Below are positions 7,661 through 16,747 of a stretch of DNA of 57,864 nt, piece by piece. Source of the stretch: Clostridiales bacterium (GTDB lineage: Bacteria > Bacillota > Clostridia > Lachnospirales > Bianqueaceae); assembly GCA_024689505.1 (NCBI GenBank), contig JAILDJ010000107.1:1-57864 (forward strand), given 5' to 3'. The position numbers were made by a program, and so were the translations under genes. The stretch's first letter is position 1, and each line of letters begins with the position of its first letter. The notes beneath the pieces were generated by a model. It searched no databases and had not been told where the DNA came from. It saw nothing but the letters and a program-made list of their open reading frames with translations.

Positions 7661-9667
7661 CTATTGCAGCATCCTGCACTCGAGCCTGCATCTGCGATCC
7701 TTGGGTTCTCCCAGGACCAAGGCGTCCGCAGGCAACCGGATCTCAGCCGTCACCATTTTCAGGATCTCTTCTTTGGTCGGAGCTTCCCAGAACAATGCCA
7801 CGCCGCCCTGCTCCTTGGCCGCGGCGATAGCCGCATCTGCACTGGTATGATATGTGACCGCACTGTCATACAGAGCGGCACAGGTGTTGAGCGCCGGCAG
7901 CAGCATCGTCAATGGGTAAGGAGTTATCAAACTTCGCCGTCTTTTATATGGAATGCTGAATATCCCCTTCTCCTTACCTGAACTGTACCGGATCTCGATC
8001 TCATGCTGCCTGGCGCGGCCCGGATGTGTTCCCGGATACATCTCATTCAAGATGAGAGACAAAGCTTTTCTGTCCACCGTGCATACGGGGTAGGACGGCA
8101 GGATATGCACCGCCTCATCATGCAAGTCGACGATTTCTACCATATGATAGCGAAGCGGCATCAGCTTCGCGGCTTCCACGCCATCTTTGGCCTTGGCATG
8201 CTCATATGCCAGGACCGCACCGGCCAGTTCTTCCGTACCCTGCAAAGTGAAGAAAACATAGGGTGGTTCATTGGTCTTCAGGCGGCTTGCAAAATAACCG
8301 GGATCCGCCATGACATCCAGCCGCTCCAGCACTTTTTCCTGCAGGCGCACCGGAAGGACATATCCCGTGATCCTTCCCTTCTGGTTGGGTATGGAGAAAT
8401 CATACACCTGGTGCATGTCTTGTTTTTCATTTTCCAAAGGTTCGATCAATCCTCGAAACGGGTCATCAACAGCCAGTACGACACTGGTCGACTCTGGTGC
8501 ATGATTCTCCCGGATCGTCATTGCATGAGCGGACAGAAGCATGTCTGGTTCGTTCAGGAAACGGACCGGCGCATGGACCTCCTGCGACAAGGAGACCTGT
8601 TCCAGATCCAGACAGCCCACCAGTCCCCTGCGCAATGCACCGTCTTCTAACCTCCGCTCCACATACATCAACGTCTGCGGATGGAAGCGCAGTTGTGATT
8701 GTTCTTGATATAGCTGCAGTGTTATGATCTCAGCATCGGTCAGGAGCGGCTCCGCGGGACGGCACCAGGACTTCCACAAATGATCCATGGGCACCTGGAT
8801 ATCAGAAGGTCGGATCAGCTGCTGTCGGGCTGCCAGCACAAACCAATCATGGACATGGTCCAGTACTTCTGCCGGCAGATCTTCACCATTCAAATGCAAG
8901 ATCCGCGGCCCCTGGAACAAAGTCAAACGCAGATCTTCCTGGTCGATCCTCTGTACGATCCCTCTGCCGACACCGCTGACACGGGCCAGCTGCAGGATAC
9001 TGATCCGATCGATGAACCGCAGCACCGCCAATATATAATTGCGGATCGGGTGCGGCATGACCAACAATTCCACCCTCGGATGCTGCTGCAGACGCCGGTC
9101 GATGATCGATGCCACCTCTTTGTCGGTAAAACCAAAATGCGCCTGTTTTTCTTCGAGGAACATGGCCGGCTCCGGAATGGTCATATAATCTTCGAACCTG
9201 CCCCAGAACCGCAGCCGCTCCGTGATCTCGTCCCGGTCGATGACACTGTCCTCACTTTGGTACATCCAATAGGAGCTCCACGGGTACGCCTCCATGGAGG
9301 AAGTCAATCCTTTGCGCACCGGTTCCTGATGAATATAACGAGCCGCCTTGAGGATCTGACCGTCGCTTTGCAGCTGCTCCATGCTGGGTCTTCCCCGGAA
9401 GATGCTCCCCTCATGATTGTACTGTCGTCGATACCAGTGAGAATATGAGACGCCGACTCTCCGCATCAGGCCGGACACTTCCTGTTCGGTCCCACGCATC
9501 AGAAAATGCGCATGATTATCAAAGATGGCAAATGCGTACAGTTGGATCCCCAGCTGTGTTTTGTAACGGACGATACGTTCCCAGTAGGCTTCTTTGTTGG
9601 TATCGCCCGCAAAAGCATCCGCGTTATGGATGCCCTGGACTACGATATGATAGACCGGTTTGTTCAT
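7661..9667 (-). CDS. Y1 (REP-associated-type) transposase domain fused to a degenerate DUF1015-like domain
   Basis: 668 residues in one uninterrupted frame; AAGGGAG precedes the ATG. Residues 1-~165 form a HUH/Y1 transposase domain: VYHIVVQG start, FDNHAHFLMR with His52 and His54 as the metal pair, and SYSHWYRRQY with candidate nucleophile Tyr75 or Tyr79, then GSIFRGRP. Residues ~205-245 match the helix-turn-helix tail of clostridial transposases (ILQLARVSGVGRGIVQRI). From ~330 the sequence follows DUF1015: MYVERRLEDG..RRGLVGCLDLEQ, IRENHAPE, VDDPFRGLIEPLEN, VYDFS..GRITGYVL, RYHMVEIVDLHDEAV and the family-ending LGEPKDRRCRLECRML. The DUF1015 N-terminal ~80 residues are missing, and its GDGNHS motif reads QGTEEL. 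The domain calls are from memory. No REP-like repeats are evident nearby. Confidence 0.7.
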   Translation of the reverse strand: MNKPVYHIVVQGIHNADAFAGDTNKEAYWERIVRYKTQLGIQLYAFAIFDNHAHFLMRGTEQEVSGLMRRVGVSYSHWYRRQYNHEGSIFRGRPSMEQLQSDGQILKAARYIHQEPVRKGLTSSMEAYPWSSYWMYQSEDSVIDRDEITERLRFWGRFEDYMTIPEPAMFLEEKQAHFGFTDKEVASIIDRRLQQHPRVELLVMPHPIRNYILAVLRFIDRISILQLARVSGVGRGIVQRIDQEDLRLTLFQGPRILHLNGEDLPAEVLDHVHDWFVLAARQQLIRPSDIQVPMDHLWKSWCRPAEPLLTDAEIITLQLYQEQSQLRFHPQTLMYVERRLEDGALRRGLVGCLDLEQVSLSQEVHAPVRFLNEPDMLLSAHAMTIRENHAPESTSVVLAVDDPFRGLIEPLENEKQDMHQVYDFSIPNQKGRITGYVLPVRLQEKVLERLDVMADPGYFASRLKTNEPPYVFFTLQGTEELAGAVLAYEHAKAKDGVEAAKLMPLRYHMVEIVDLHDEAVHILPSYPVCTVDRKALSLILNEMYPGTHPGRARQHEIEIRYSSGKEKGIFSIPYKRRRSLITPYPLTMLLPALNTCAALYDSAVTYHTSADAAIAAAKEQGGVALFWEAPTKEEILKMVTAEIRLPADALVLGEPKDRRCRLECRMLQ

Positions 9668-9709
9668 GATACACTCCCTTCTGCTCTATGGCCTTTTCGT
9701 CTACGATCT

Positions 9710-9738
9710 ATTGTAGCAAAGGTGGAAGGACGCTTCCA
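9710..9738 (-). promoter_or_regulatory. Promoter of the transposase-DUF1015 fusion gene
   Basis: Minus-strand TGGAAG (9733-9738), 17 bases, TACAAT (9710-9715), 42 bases before the start codon. Confidence 0.5.
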
Positions 9739-9768
9739 GAACACACGATGTCCGATTTTCCCATCAAC

Positions 9769-9798
9769 TGGACATACGATGTCGAATCGTGCTATAAT
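9769..9798 (+). promoter_or_regulatory. Promoter of the glycerophosphodiesterase-AlaX operon
   Basis: TGGACA (9769-9774), 18 bases, TATAAT (9793-9798). The spacer contains a small dyad (ACGATGTCGAATCGT). Confidence 0.65.
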
Positions 9799-9820
9799 CA
9801 AAGTCTGAGGGAGATAGCAA

Positions 9821-10552
9821 ATGAATACGATCAAGATAGATACACAAGGGGTGCGCCTGGTAGCGCACAGGGGCTTGAGCGGTATAGAACCGGAAAACAC
9901 ACACGCGGCTTTTATCGCCGCCGCGAACCGCTCTTATCATGCCATCGAGACAGACGTCCATGTGACTCGTGACGGCCATTATATCTGCACCCATGACGAT
10001 ACCACCGGCCGTGTGGCAGCCCGGAACCTGACGGTAGAAAACACCGATTACGAGGAACTGCGGCAGATCCTGCTGCATGAATTTGATGGCAGTACAGGGC
10101 GGACCGATCTGCGGCTGCCTTCTTTGGAGGAATATGCCCGGATCTGCCAGCGCTATGATAAGACATCCTTTCTGGAACTGAAGAACCGCGTCGCCCCCGT
10201 CCACATCCAGAAGATCATTACGCTGTTACGGCGCTGTCATCAATTGGATCACACGGTCTTCATTTCTTTTGACCGCGGCAATCTGATCGACCTGCGGGCC
10301 ATGCTGCCGTCGCAGCCGATGCAGTACCTCTGCGAGAAATATAGCCCTGAGGTCCTGCAATTCCTCAAGCAGTACCAGCTGGATCTGGACATATCATCAC
10401 GCGCCTTGACCGCCCAGGGGATCGAGGACGTACACCAGATCGGCCAGGCGGTCAATGTCTGGACGATCAACGACGCAAAGAGTGCGAACTACTGGATCGC
10501 GCAGGGTGTCGATTATATCACTACCAATATTCTGGAACAGGAGCACATATGA
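9821..10552 (+). CDS. Glycerophosphodiester phosphodiesterase
   Basis: 243-residue cytoplasmic GDPD-family enzyme that hydrolyses glycerophosphodiesters to glycerol 3-phosphate and an alcohol. Signatures are VAHRGLSGIEPENTHAAF (His16, Arg17, Glu23), IETDVHVTRDG (Glu43, Asp45) and the general-acid His58 in THDD. The C-terminus has the family's VNVWTINDAKS and GVDYITTN. There is no signal peptide, so it acts on intracellular lipid-derived or imported diesters. GAGGGAGA lies upstream of the ATG. Its stop overlaps the start of the next gene by 4 bases (ATGA), indicating translational coupling. Confidence 0.9.
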   Translation: MNTIKIDTQGVRLVAHRGLSGIEPENTHAAFIAAANRSYHAIETDVHVTRDGHYICTHDDTTGRVAARNLTVENTDYEELRQILLHEFDGSTGRTDLRLPSLEEYARICQRYDKTSFLELKNRVAPVHIQKIITLLRRCHQLDHTVFISFDRGNLIDLRAMLPSQPMQYLCEKYSPEVLQFLKQYQLDLDISSRALTAQGIEDVHQIGQAVNVWTINDAKSANYWIAQGVDYITTNILEQEHI

Positions 10553-11703
10553 CAGAACGTATCTATGACTATGACAGTCATGCAATGACCTTTTCCGCCC
10601 ATGTCCTTTCCTGCACGCCCAAAGAGGACGCATTTGACATCGTCCTGGACCGCAGCGCTTTCTTTCCGGGCGGCGGTGGGCAGGATGCCGACACAGGGAC
10701 CTTGGATGGAACGCCGCTGCTCGAGGTCTTTGAAGCAGATGAGATCATCCATCACATCAGTCCGCAGCCATTCGAACCTGGCCATATGGTAGAAGGCCAG
10801 CTGGATCAGGAGACGCGTCTTGGCAATATGCAGCAGCATTCCGGAGAGCATGTCCTGTGCGCCGTGCTCCACAACCGATATGGCGTGGATAACGTTGGAT
10901 TCCATATGGGTTCCAAAGAAATGACCCTGGATGTGAACGGTGTCTTCGGAGCGGAAGAACTCTATGCCGCTGAAGAAGAAGCCAACCGCGTCGTACGTGC
11001 GGATCTGCCCTTCACCATCAGCTATCCTACCGCTGCAGAACTGAAAACTTTGGAATACCGCAGCAAAAAAGAACTGACTGGTACCGTGCGTATCGTGACC
11101 ATCGAAGAGACCGATCGCTGTGCCTGCTGCGCGCCGCATGTCATGCACACGGGAGAGATCGGGCTGATCAAGATCCTGCGGTTCGAGCGCTACAAAGGCG
11201 GCACCCGCGTCTACTTCCTCTGCGGCCTGAAGGCCCTTGCCATGATGCGGATGTATCAGGAGCAAGTGTACGGGATCGATACGTTGCTGTCAGCTGTCCC
11301 GGAGGATACACTCGCCGCTGTGGAAAAAGCCCTGGCACAGACCAATGCGCTGAAAGAGCAACGTGTGGCGGCGGAACGGCGCCTGATCCAGGTCCTTGCG
11401 GATCAAGCTCCTACCGGCTCCGATCCTTTAGTGCTTTTTGAAGACTTCTCTGATGAGATCATGGCCCGCACCTATGTGAACCTGCTGACAGCACGGCGCG
11501 ATGGTCCGGTCTGTCTCTTCATTCCTCGGAATGAGGAAAAGACCGTTTTCCGCTATATCCTTGCGATCCGGGATGGTTCTGTCCGTCCCCTGTGTAAGGA
11601 GATGAACACAGCGCTTTCCGGTCGTGGCGGCGGTTCGGATGCCATGGCGCAGGGCACAGCGAACGCCACCGAAAATGAGATCCGCGCCTTCTTTACAAAA
11701 TAA
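10549..11703 (+). CDS. AlaX-like alanyl-tRNA editing protein with DHHA1-type C-terminus
   Basis: 384 residues. Residues 1-~235 match the AlaRS second and editing domains: AFFPGGGGQDADTG, then the zinc site His97 and His101 (QQHSGEHV) with Cys193 and His197 (CCAPH), and GGTRVYFLCG. The C-terminal ~140 residues resemble the DHHA1 oligomerisation and RNA-binding domain, ending SGRGGGSDAMAQG. Such free-standing proteins hydrolyse misacylated Ser- or Gly-tRNA(Ala) in trans. A full alaS lies elsewhere in this window (28912-31554), so this is an auxiliary factor. It is translationally coupled to the phosphodiesterase gene, a pairing with no obvious metabolic logic. Confidence 0.85.
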   Translation: MTERIYDYDSHAMTFSAHVLSCTPKEDAFDIVLDRSAFFPGGGGQDADTGTLDGTPLLEVFEADEIIHHISPQPFEPGHMVEGQLDQETRLGNMQQHSGEHVLCAVLHNRYGVDNVGFHMGSKEMTLDVNGVFGAEELYAAEEEANRVVRADLPFTISYPTAAELKTLEYRSKKELTGTVRIVTIEETDRCACCAPHVMHTGEIGLIKILRFERYKGGTRVYFLCGLKALAMMRMYQEQVYGIDTLLSAVPEDTLAAVEKALAQTNALKEQRVAAERRLIQVLADQAPTGSDPLVLFEDFSDEIMARTYVNLLTARRDGPVCLFIPRNEEKTVFRYILAIRDGSVRPLCKEMNTALSGRGGGSDAMAQGTANATENEIRAFFTK

Positions 11704-11747
11704 TAAGATCCTGTGATCCGAGCAGATCTCGGACACAGGATCTTTTA
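11704..11747. terminator. Strong bidirectional terminator between convergent operons
   Basis: AAGATCCTGTG (11705-11715) pairs with CACAGGATCTT (11734-11744), and an inner TCCGAG/CTCGGA stem extends it to about 17 bp. TTTTATTA follows on the plus strand and TTATTATTTT on the minus strand. Confidence 0.88.
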
Positions 11748-12248
11748 TTATGCAAAGATCTCTGCAAGACTATGATAATGTAAGAAAACACCTTCCTCGC
11801 CCAACCGGCGGATCTCCTCCGCGGTGACGATCCGGAAACCGGCCGTTTCCTCGGTCTGCAGTTGGATCTGTTCCGGCTGGAAATCCAGAACGAAACGATA
11901 GACATCCACAAAGTAGTTATCCTTTTCCTCGGGATTGTCACGACGGTAAGAGCACACGACCTCACCAGGCACGCCTGTCAGATCGAGACCTGTTTCCTCC
12001 CGCACTTCTCTACGGATCGCTTCCTCCGGTGTTTCACCGGCCAGCACGCCTCCGCCCGGGATCTCCCAATGCCCGGCGGCCCAGGCTTTCGTCAGCACCC
12101 GTTGGGTGATCAGGATCGTATGATCCGGCCGCTCCAACAGCGCCAGTACGGTGATATGGTACTCGCCGGGCTGCATGTTCCAGTCGTTGCGCGCCATGGT
12201 TCTTCCGGTTCGGACACGGTCGACCGTATAAATGTCCCAACGTTCCAT
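11748..12248 (-). CDS. NUDIX hydrolase
   Basis: 166 residues. The Nudix box GX5EX7REUXEEXGU is complete: it begins at GGGVLAGETPEEA and ends REVREETGLDL. Members cleave nucleoside diphosphates linked to another group. The N-terminus (MERWDIYTVDRVRTGRTMAR) resembles the IDI/Nudix relatives that act on damaged nucleotides or isoprenoid-type substrates, but substrate cannot be assigned. It follows helD by one base and is the last gene of the dnaG-rpoD operon. Confidence 0.88.
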   Translation of the reverse strand: MERWDIYTVDRVRTGRTMARNDWNMQPGEYHITVLALLERPDHTILITQRVLTKAWAAGHWEIPGGGVLAGETPEEAIRREVREETGLDLTGVPGEVVCSYRRDNPEEKDNYFVDVYRFVLDFQPEQIQLQTEETAGFRIVTAEEIRRLGEEGVFLHYHSLAEIFA

Positions 12249-12249
12249 A

Positions 12250-14382
12250 TCAGTCCGCGGCCTCCGTTTCCGTCAGATGGACCAATCGATGCAGCGCACG
12301 TGTACAAAGGATATATTTTGTCCAGGGCTCCCACCCACTATCTTTGGGCTCCACGATGATGACGCCGTCGAACTCCAGTCCTTTGGCATAATAGACCGGC
12401 AGCACACTGACTTCGGCATCGAGCGCCATCTGTTCCCCGCGCACGATCTGGACCGGCGGATCGAATTTGCGTACCGCCCGGCCGATGCGTTCTGCTTCTT
12501 TATCAGTCGCACAGAGGATGGCCATCCGTTCCATACCAGCCTTGCGCATCTCCGCCAGGGCCAGCTTCAGATGGTGACTCAGATCCCGCGTGCCTGCGAA
12601 GGTCCTGACCTCTACCGGCGTACCCTCACGATCGATGGTTTCTGCTTTCTCTTTATCCGGCAGGAAATGTTCCGCGTATTCCATGATCTGCGGCGTGCTG
12701 CGGTAACTGCGGTGCAATTCATAATACGATACCATCTGCCGCTCCTGCGGACGCATCAGTTTCTCCCAGCCGATCATCATGGACTGATGTGCCTCGCCCT
12801 TGATCCGCTGATGGATGTCACCCACGATCGTATAGGTCTCCGCCCCCGTCAGACTCTTGAGCATGAGGAAACCGAAGGCACTGACATCCTGCGCTTCGTC
12901 GATGACCAGGTGGCGTACCGGATAAGCGCCCTTCCCATGCAGCTTCGTATGGACGTACAACAGGCCGCACAGGTCATCCTCGATCCACGGATTGCTCTCG
13001 TTTTTACGTACAGTCTCCGCATACCACGTCTCGGTATCCGGAACATCGTACAAGGAACGCAGTTCCTTCATGAACAGGAACACTTCACGCAGATAAGCGC
13101 GCAAAGTATCCTGGCGTTCCCGCTGTAGTTTGTCAACACGCGCGAAATCCGCATCGTCCCGTGCTTTTTTGATCTGGATATCATAGACCCGTTTCAGGCG
13201 GCGCACCGTATCATTGCGCAGATCCTTGACCCGCTGCAGGATCAACCGGCGGATCTTGCGGATACGACGCAGATACGGCAGTTTGGAATAGGTCTTCGTA
13301 AATAGTTGATTCAGTTCGGACGCACTGATGATGACCTGCTCCTGGAAGATCAGATCGCTCTTTTTCAGCTGTGCCTCCTCGAAAACGCGGAAAGCATCAT
13401 CCAGTTCCTTTTTGAACAGAGCCGAGGATTTGCGCCGTACCTCTTTAAGGAAACGGGGCTGCGCGGCTTCGAGACGGCGGAAATACTCCTCCGTGCTCAT
13501 GACTTCCCGCGTCGGATGAACCACTTCGCGAGCCAGCTGCGGAATGGTCAGCTGGAACGTATTGTCCTTCTCTCCCAGATCCGGCAGCACGTCGGAAATG
13601 TACTCCATGAAGAGACGGTTCGGGCCGATGATCAGGACATTATCCTGCAGGCGGGCACGATAATTGAACAGCAGGTAGGCGATGCGATGCAGAATGATGG
13701 TCGTCTTACCGGAGCCGGCGACGCCATTGAGCAGCACGTTGTGTTCTAACGGTTCACGAATGATGTCGTCCTGCTCTTTCTGGATGGTGGCAATGATATC
13801 TTTCAGGCGGGCTCCACTGTTGCCGGACAGTACCATCTGCAGGATGTCGTCCTTGATATCGATTTCAGAATCGAAGAGTCCCTTCATGATGCCGTTACGA
13901 ATGATATACTGCCTGCGTTTGAGCAGTTCGACCTCGAACGTTGCCATCGGTGCCTTGACTTCCATCATACCCAGCCGCTGCTGGTAGAACAGAGACGCCA
14001 TGGGCGCTCTCCAGTCCAGGATGATGGGGTTGCCATGCTGCTCCAGGCCGTTCTTTCCGATGAAGTAGGCTTCCTCCTCCGCCTCCAGGGGATCCTTCAG
14101 TACGATCTTTCCGAAGTACGGATAGTAATACATGCGTGATAGGACGCCCAGACGTTCGTAGGTCGCCTTATAACTGGCTTCACGGACCGGGTTGTCCTGG
14201 TTCATGGAATGATACTGTTTCTGCGGTATCTCCTCGATCAAAAACTTTCTGTAGTCAACGATCTCCTGCTTCAGATCACTGAGATTATGCAGCCGGTCCT
14301 CGATCTCGTGACCGATGATCTCCTGGATCTGAAGCAGCCGTTCTTGTTCTTGTTGGAGCGTAGTGTCGTGATTATTCTCCAT
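12250..14382 (-). CDS. helD: HelD-like RNA polymerase-associated ATPase/helicase
   Basis: 710-residue UvrD/Rep-like ATPase. The N-terminal ~120 residues are a coiled coil (LQQEQERLLQIQEIIGHEIE), as in HelD, where this arm enters the RNA polymerase secondary channel. Walker A is GVAGSGKTTIILHR near residue 220; the DEAQ-type Walker B is HLVIDEAQDVSAFG; the C-terminus has YYAKGLEFDGVIIV. HelD frees stalled or post-termination RNA polymerase. The start overlaps the stop of the upstream kinase gene by 11 bases. Its location in the same operon as the housekeeping sigma factor is notable. Confidence 0.85.
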   Translation of the reverse strand: MENNHDTTLQQEQERLLQIQEIIGHEIEDRLHNLSDLKQEIVDYRKFLIEEIPQKQYHSMNQDNPVREASYKATYERLGVLSRMYYYPYFGKIVLKDPLEAEEEAYFIGKNGLEQHGNPIILDWRAPMASLFYQQRLGMMEVKAPMATFEVELLKRRQYIIRNGIMKGLFDSEIDIKDDILQMVLSGNSGARLKDIIATIQKEQDDIIREPLEHNVLLNGVAGSGKTTIILHRIAYLLFNYRARLQDNVLIIGPNRLFMEYISDVLPDLGEKDNTFQLTIPQLAREVVHPTREVMSTEEYFRRLEAAQPRFLKEVRRKSSALFKKELDDAFRVFEEAQLKKSDLIFQEQVIISASELNQLFTKTYSKLPYLRRIRKIRRLILQRVKDLRNDTVRRLKRVYDIQIKKARDDADFARVDKLQRERQDTLRAYLREVFLFMKELRSLYDVPDTETWYAETVRKNESNPWIEDDLCGLLYVHTKLHGKGAYPVRHLVIDEAQDVSAFGFLMLKSLTGAETYTIVGDIHQRIKGEAHQSMMIGWEKLMRPQERQMVSYYELHRSYRSTPQIMEYAEHFLPDKEKAETIDREGTPVEVRTFAGTRDLSHHLKLALAEMRKAGMERMAILCATDKEAERIGRAVRKFDPPVQIVRGEQMALDAEVSVLPVYYAKGLEFDGVIIVEPKDSGWEPWTKYILCTRALHRLVHLTETEAAD

Positions 14383-16057
14383 TGTATCCTCCGATAAATT
14401 CTCGAATGATCGAAGTACTGGGTACGATCTCCGAACTGACCCCCAAACAATAATCTAAAAACTTGATCAGGCGTCTGGCCTCCGCATATTCCGGTTCATC
14501 CCTTCGGATGCTGAACAGCAGAGGTTCTGCATACTGTTTGATCACTGCCAACTCATAGATATGAGCGGAATTGAACATCACATCCGCTTCCTCCTGGAAG
14601 GGGAAGATATTGCGCTCTTCTCCGGCACGCACCTGCGGCCACATGGAGATGGTCCGGGCTGCCGACGCGCCGCGATACTGATGGTCACGCACCATACGGC
14701 GCAGCAAACGGCCATCCGTGGTCGGGATGCGGTTGTGATCATCTACATTGATCAGCGTCAGCGCGCTGATATAGATCTTGTATTTCTCGCTCCGCGTGAT
14801 CTGGGCGGTCAATGCCTCGTTCAGGCAATGGATGCCTTCGATGACCAGGATATCGTCCGGCCCCATCTGCATGGGCTTTTCATGATATTCCCTGAGCCCG
14901 GTCACGAAATTGTACCTGGGCAGGGTCACGGTCTCCCCGGCCATGAGCGCCTTCAGATCGCTATTGAATGCCTCGATATCGATCGCATACAGGCTTTCAT
15001 AGTCCTTCTCGCCATTCTCATCAAGCGGTGTATTTTCCCTGTTGACGAAATAATCATCCACCGAGATCATGCGCGGCCTGAGTCCCTCCGCCCGCAGCTG
15101 TATGGACAGTTTCTTGGCGAAGGTCGTCTTGCCGGAAGAAGAAGGTCCGGCGATCAGCACCATGCGGATCTGATCCCTGCGCGCGAAGATCTCCCGCGCA
15201 ATGGCGGCGATATGGCCGGCATGCAGTGCTTCAGAGATCTCGATCAGCTCATGGATACTGCCGTCGGCGATGGAATCGTTGAGAGCGCCGATGGTCTCCA
15301 CACCCATGATCTCGCTCCATTCCGTGGATCGGCGGAATACATCGAACAGTTTTTCCGAGGGAACGAACGGACGCACCTTATGCGGCCATTTTCTCTCGGG
15401 CAGCTGGATGATGACACCTTCCCGATACTGGGTCAGGTCGAAATACTTGAGCATGCCTGTACTGGGCAGCATGTAGCCGTAGAAATAATCGATCATACCG
15501 CCGAGGCTGTACAGATTGATCGTGGAGAAACGGCGGTATTTAAAGACCTGTGAACGGTCCCACATGCCCCTGGCCTCGAATAGATCCATAGCCTCGTCGA
15601 TAGGATATGGTTTTTTGCGGATCGGCAGGTCCTCTGCGACATGACGGCGCATCGCTTCAAGCAAAGCCTGCGTTTCTTCCTCGGTGACACCTGTGCGCTC
15701 TCCCCGGCTGATCTCACAATACGTACCTCCGGAGATCGCCTGCTTGATGCGGACCTCTGCCTCCTTGCCCAGTACTTCTTCCGCACTGTACAGGAACAAA
15801 AAGTTCAGCGTACGGATGTAGGTGCGATACCCATCCTGATGCTCCAGGGTAAGGAACCGTACGTTGGCATCGGCATTCAGAGGAGCCCACAGTTCTCTCA
15901 GTTTACCATTGACGACCGCCAGCAAAGCGGGTGACTTAGGCTCGTTATCGACCTTCGTCTCCTGCGAAGAAAGATCTTCAAGGATCTGCTCCAGCGTCGT
16001 CCCTTTGGGTACGGATACTTCTTGTCCGTCTTCCAAAATGATATGGATCATACTCAT
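14372..16057 (-). CDS. TGS-domain nucleoside kinase (uridine kinase/phosphoribulokinase family)
   Basis: 561 residues. Residues 1-~65 form a ThrRS-like TGS domain (VSVPKGTTLEQILEDL), followed by a ThrRS/AlaRS second-domain-like region to ~200 and then a uridine-kinase-like P-loop domain with GPSSSGKTTFAKKL near residue 300. The motif ISVDDYFVNRENTPLDENG and the substrate-loop IEGIHCLNEALT are characteristic. Such proteins are common in Firmicutes and Thermotogae as putative nucleoside kinases; in vivo substrate is unsettled. AAGGAT lies upstream of the ATG at 16057. It begins 3 bases after trmK and overlaps helD. Confidence 0.85.
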   Translation of the reverse strand: MSMIHIILEDGQEVSVPKGTTLEQILEDLSSQETKVDNEPKSPALLAVVNGKLRELWAPLNADANVRFLTLEHQDGYRTYIRTLNFLFLYSAEEVLGKEAEVRIKQAISGGTYCEISRGERTGVTEEETQALLEAMRRHVAEDLPIRKKPYPIDEAMDLFEARGMWDRSQVFKYRRFSTINLYSLGGMIDYFYGYMLPSTGMLKYFDLTQYREGVIIQLPERKWPHKVRPFVPSEKLFDVFRRSTEWSEIMGVETIGALNDSIADGSIHELIEISEALHAGHIAAIAREIFARRDQIRMVLIAGPSSSGKTTFAKKLSIQLRAEGLRPRMISVDDYFVNRENTPLDENGEKDYESLYAIDIEAFNSDLKALMAGETVTLPRYNFVTGLREYHEKPMQMGPDDILVIEGIHCLNEALTAQITRSEKYKIYISALTLINVDDHNRIPTTDGRLLRRMVRDHQYRGASAARTISMWPQVRAGEERNIFPFQEEADVMFNSAHIYELAVIKQYAEPLLFSIRRDEPEYAEARRLIKFLDYCLGVSSEIVPSTSIIREFIGGYNGE

Positions 16058-16060
16058 AAT

Positions 16061-16747
16061 TCAATCCTTATCGGACAGGCGCGCTGCAAGCCAGCGCATT
16101 TCCTGCTCCAGTTTTAGTTTTTGCTGCGGATCCCGGGCAGCCTCGCTCCAGTCCGCAAGTTTGAGGATCCGCTGCTCTGCCCAGTGGCGGTAGACCGGAT
16201 TTCGGTCCCGGAACATAAGGATACCGTAGATGTATGCAAAAGGATCCTCATATTGCTCCGCTCCATGTTCCGCCCGCAGAATCGTATAGTACTTGCCGCG
16301 ATCCTCCACGAATCGCTCTTCACAGATGCGAAATCCCAGGCCATGCAGCGCACGCCGCACTTCATCGGTTTCCGTCTGCGGCTGCAGGATCAACGAAGAA
16401 AGGCCTTCCAAAACACCTATCGGCGCTTCCTCCAGGATGGTACGGATCATCATGCCGCCCATCCCGCAGATGACGCAGCCATCCACCTCGCCCGGGTGAA
16501 AACCTTGCAGACCGTTCGTCAGCCGCACCTGGATGCGGTCGGACAGCTTCTCCGCATGGATATGCGCTTGCGCTGCGGCGAGGGGCCCGGGACGGATGTC
16601 TGAAGCGATGGCCTGCAGCACTTTTCCGCTGTGGACCGCCTCGATGGACAGGTAGCCGTGATCACAGCCCACGTCCGCCAACGTATGGCAGCCTGGCAGA
16701 AGATCCAGGACCGTCTGCAGACGATCGGACAGTACGCGGGCCGGCAT
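16061..16747 (-). CDS. trmK: tRNA (adenine(22)-N(1))-methyltransferase
   Basis: 228-residue Rossmann methyltransferase that makes m1A22 in tRNA using S-adenosylmethionine. The N-terminus is LADVGCDHGYLSIEAV (motif I) and a catalytic-region motif is VICGMGGMMIRTILEE, both diagnostic of TrmK. The C-terminal part contains a helical hairpin rich in Glu and Lys. The start overlaps the rpoD stop in a TAATG arrangement. Placement directly after dnaG-rpoD is the usual Firmicutes arrangement and supports the call. Confidence 0.93.
   Translation of the reverse strand: MPARVLSDRLQTVLDLLPGCHTLADVGCDHGYLSIEAVHSGKVLQAIASDIRPGPLAAAQAHIHAEKLSDRIQVRLTNGLQGFHPGEVDGCVICGMGGMMIRTILEEAPIGVLEGLSSLILQPQTETDEVRRALHGLGFRICEERFVEDRGKYYTILRAEHGAEQYEDPFAYIYGILMFRDRNPVYRHWAEQRILKLADWSEAARDPQQKLKLEQEMRWLAARLSDKD

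Noticed and set aside
7661-9667. Two adjacent genes or a frameshift instead of a fusion
   Set aside because: There is no internal stop, no second ribosome binding site at a suitable start, and both halves stay in a single frame.
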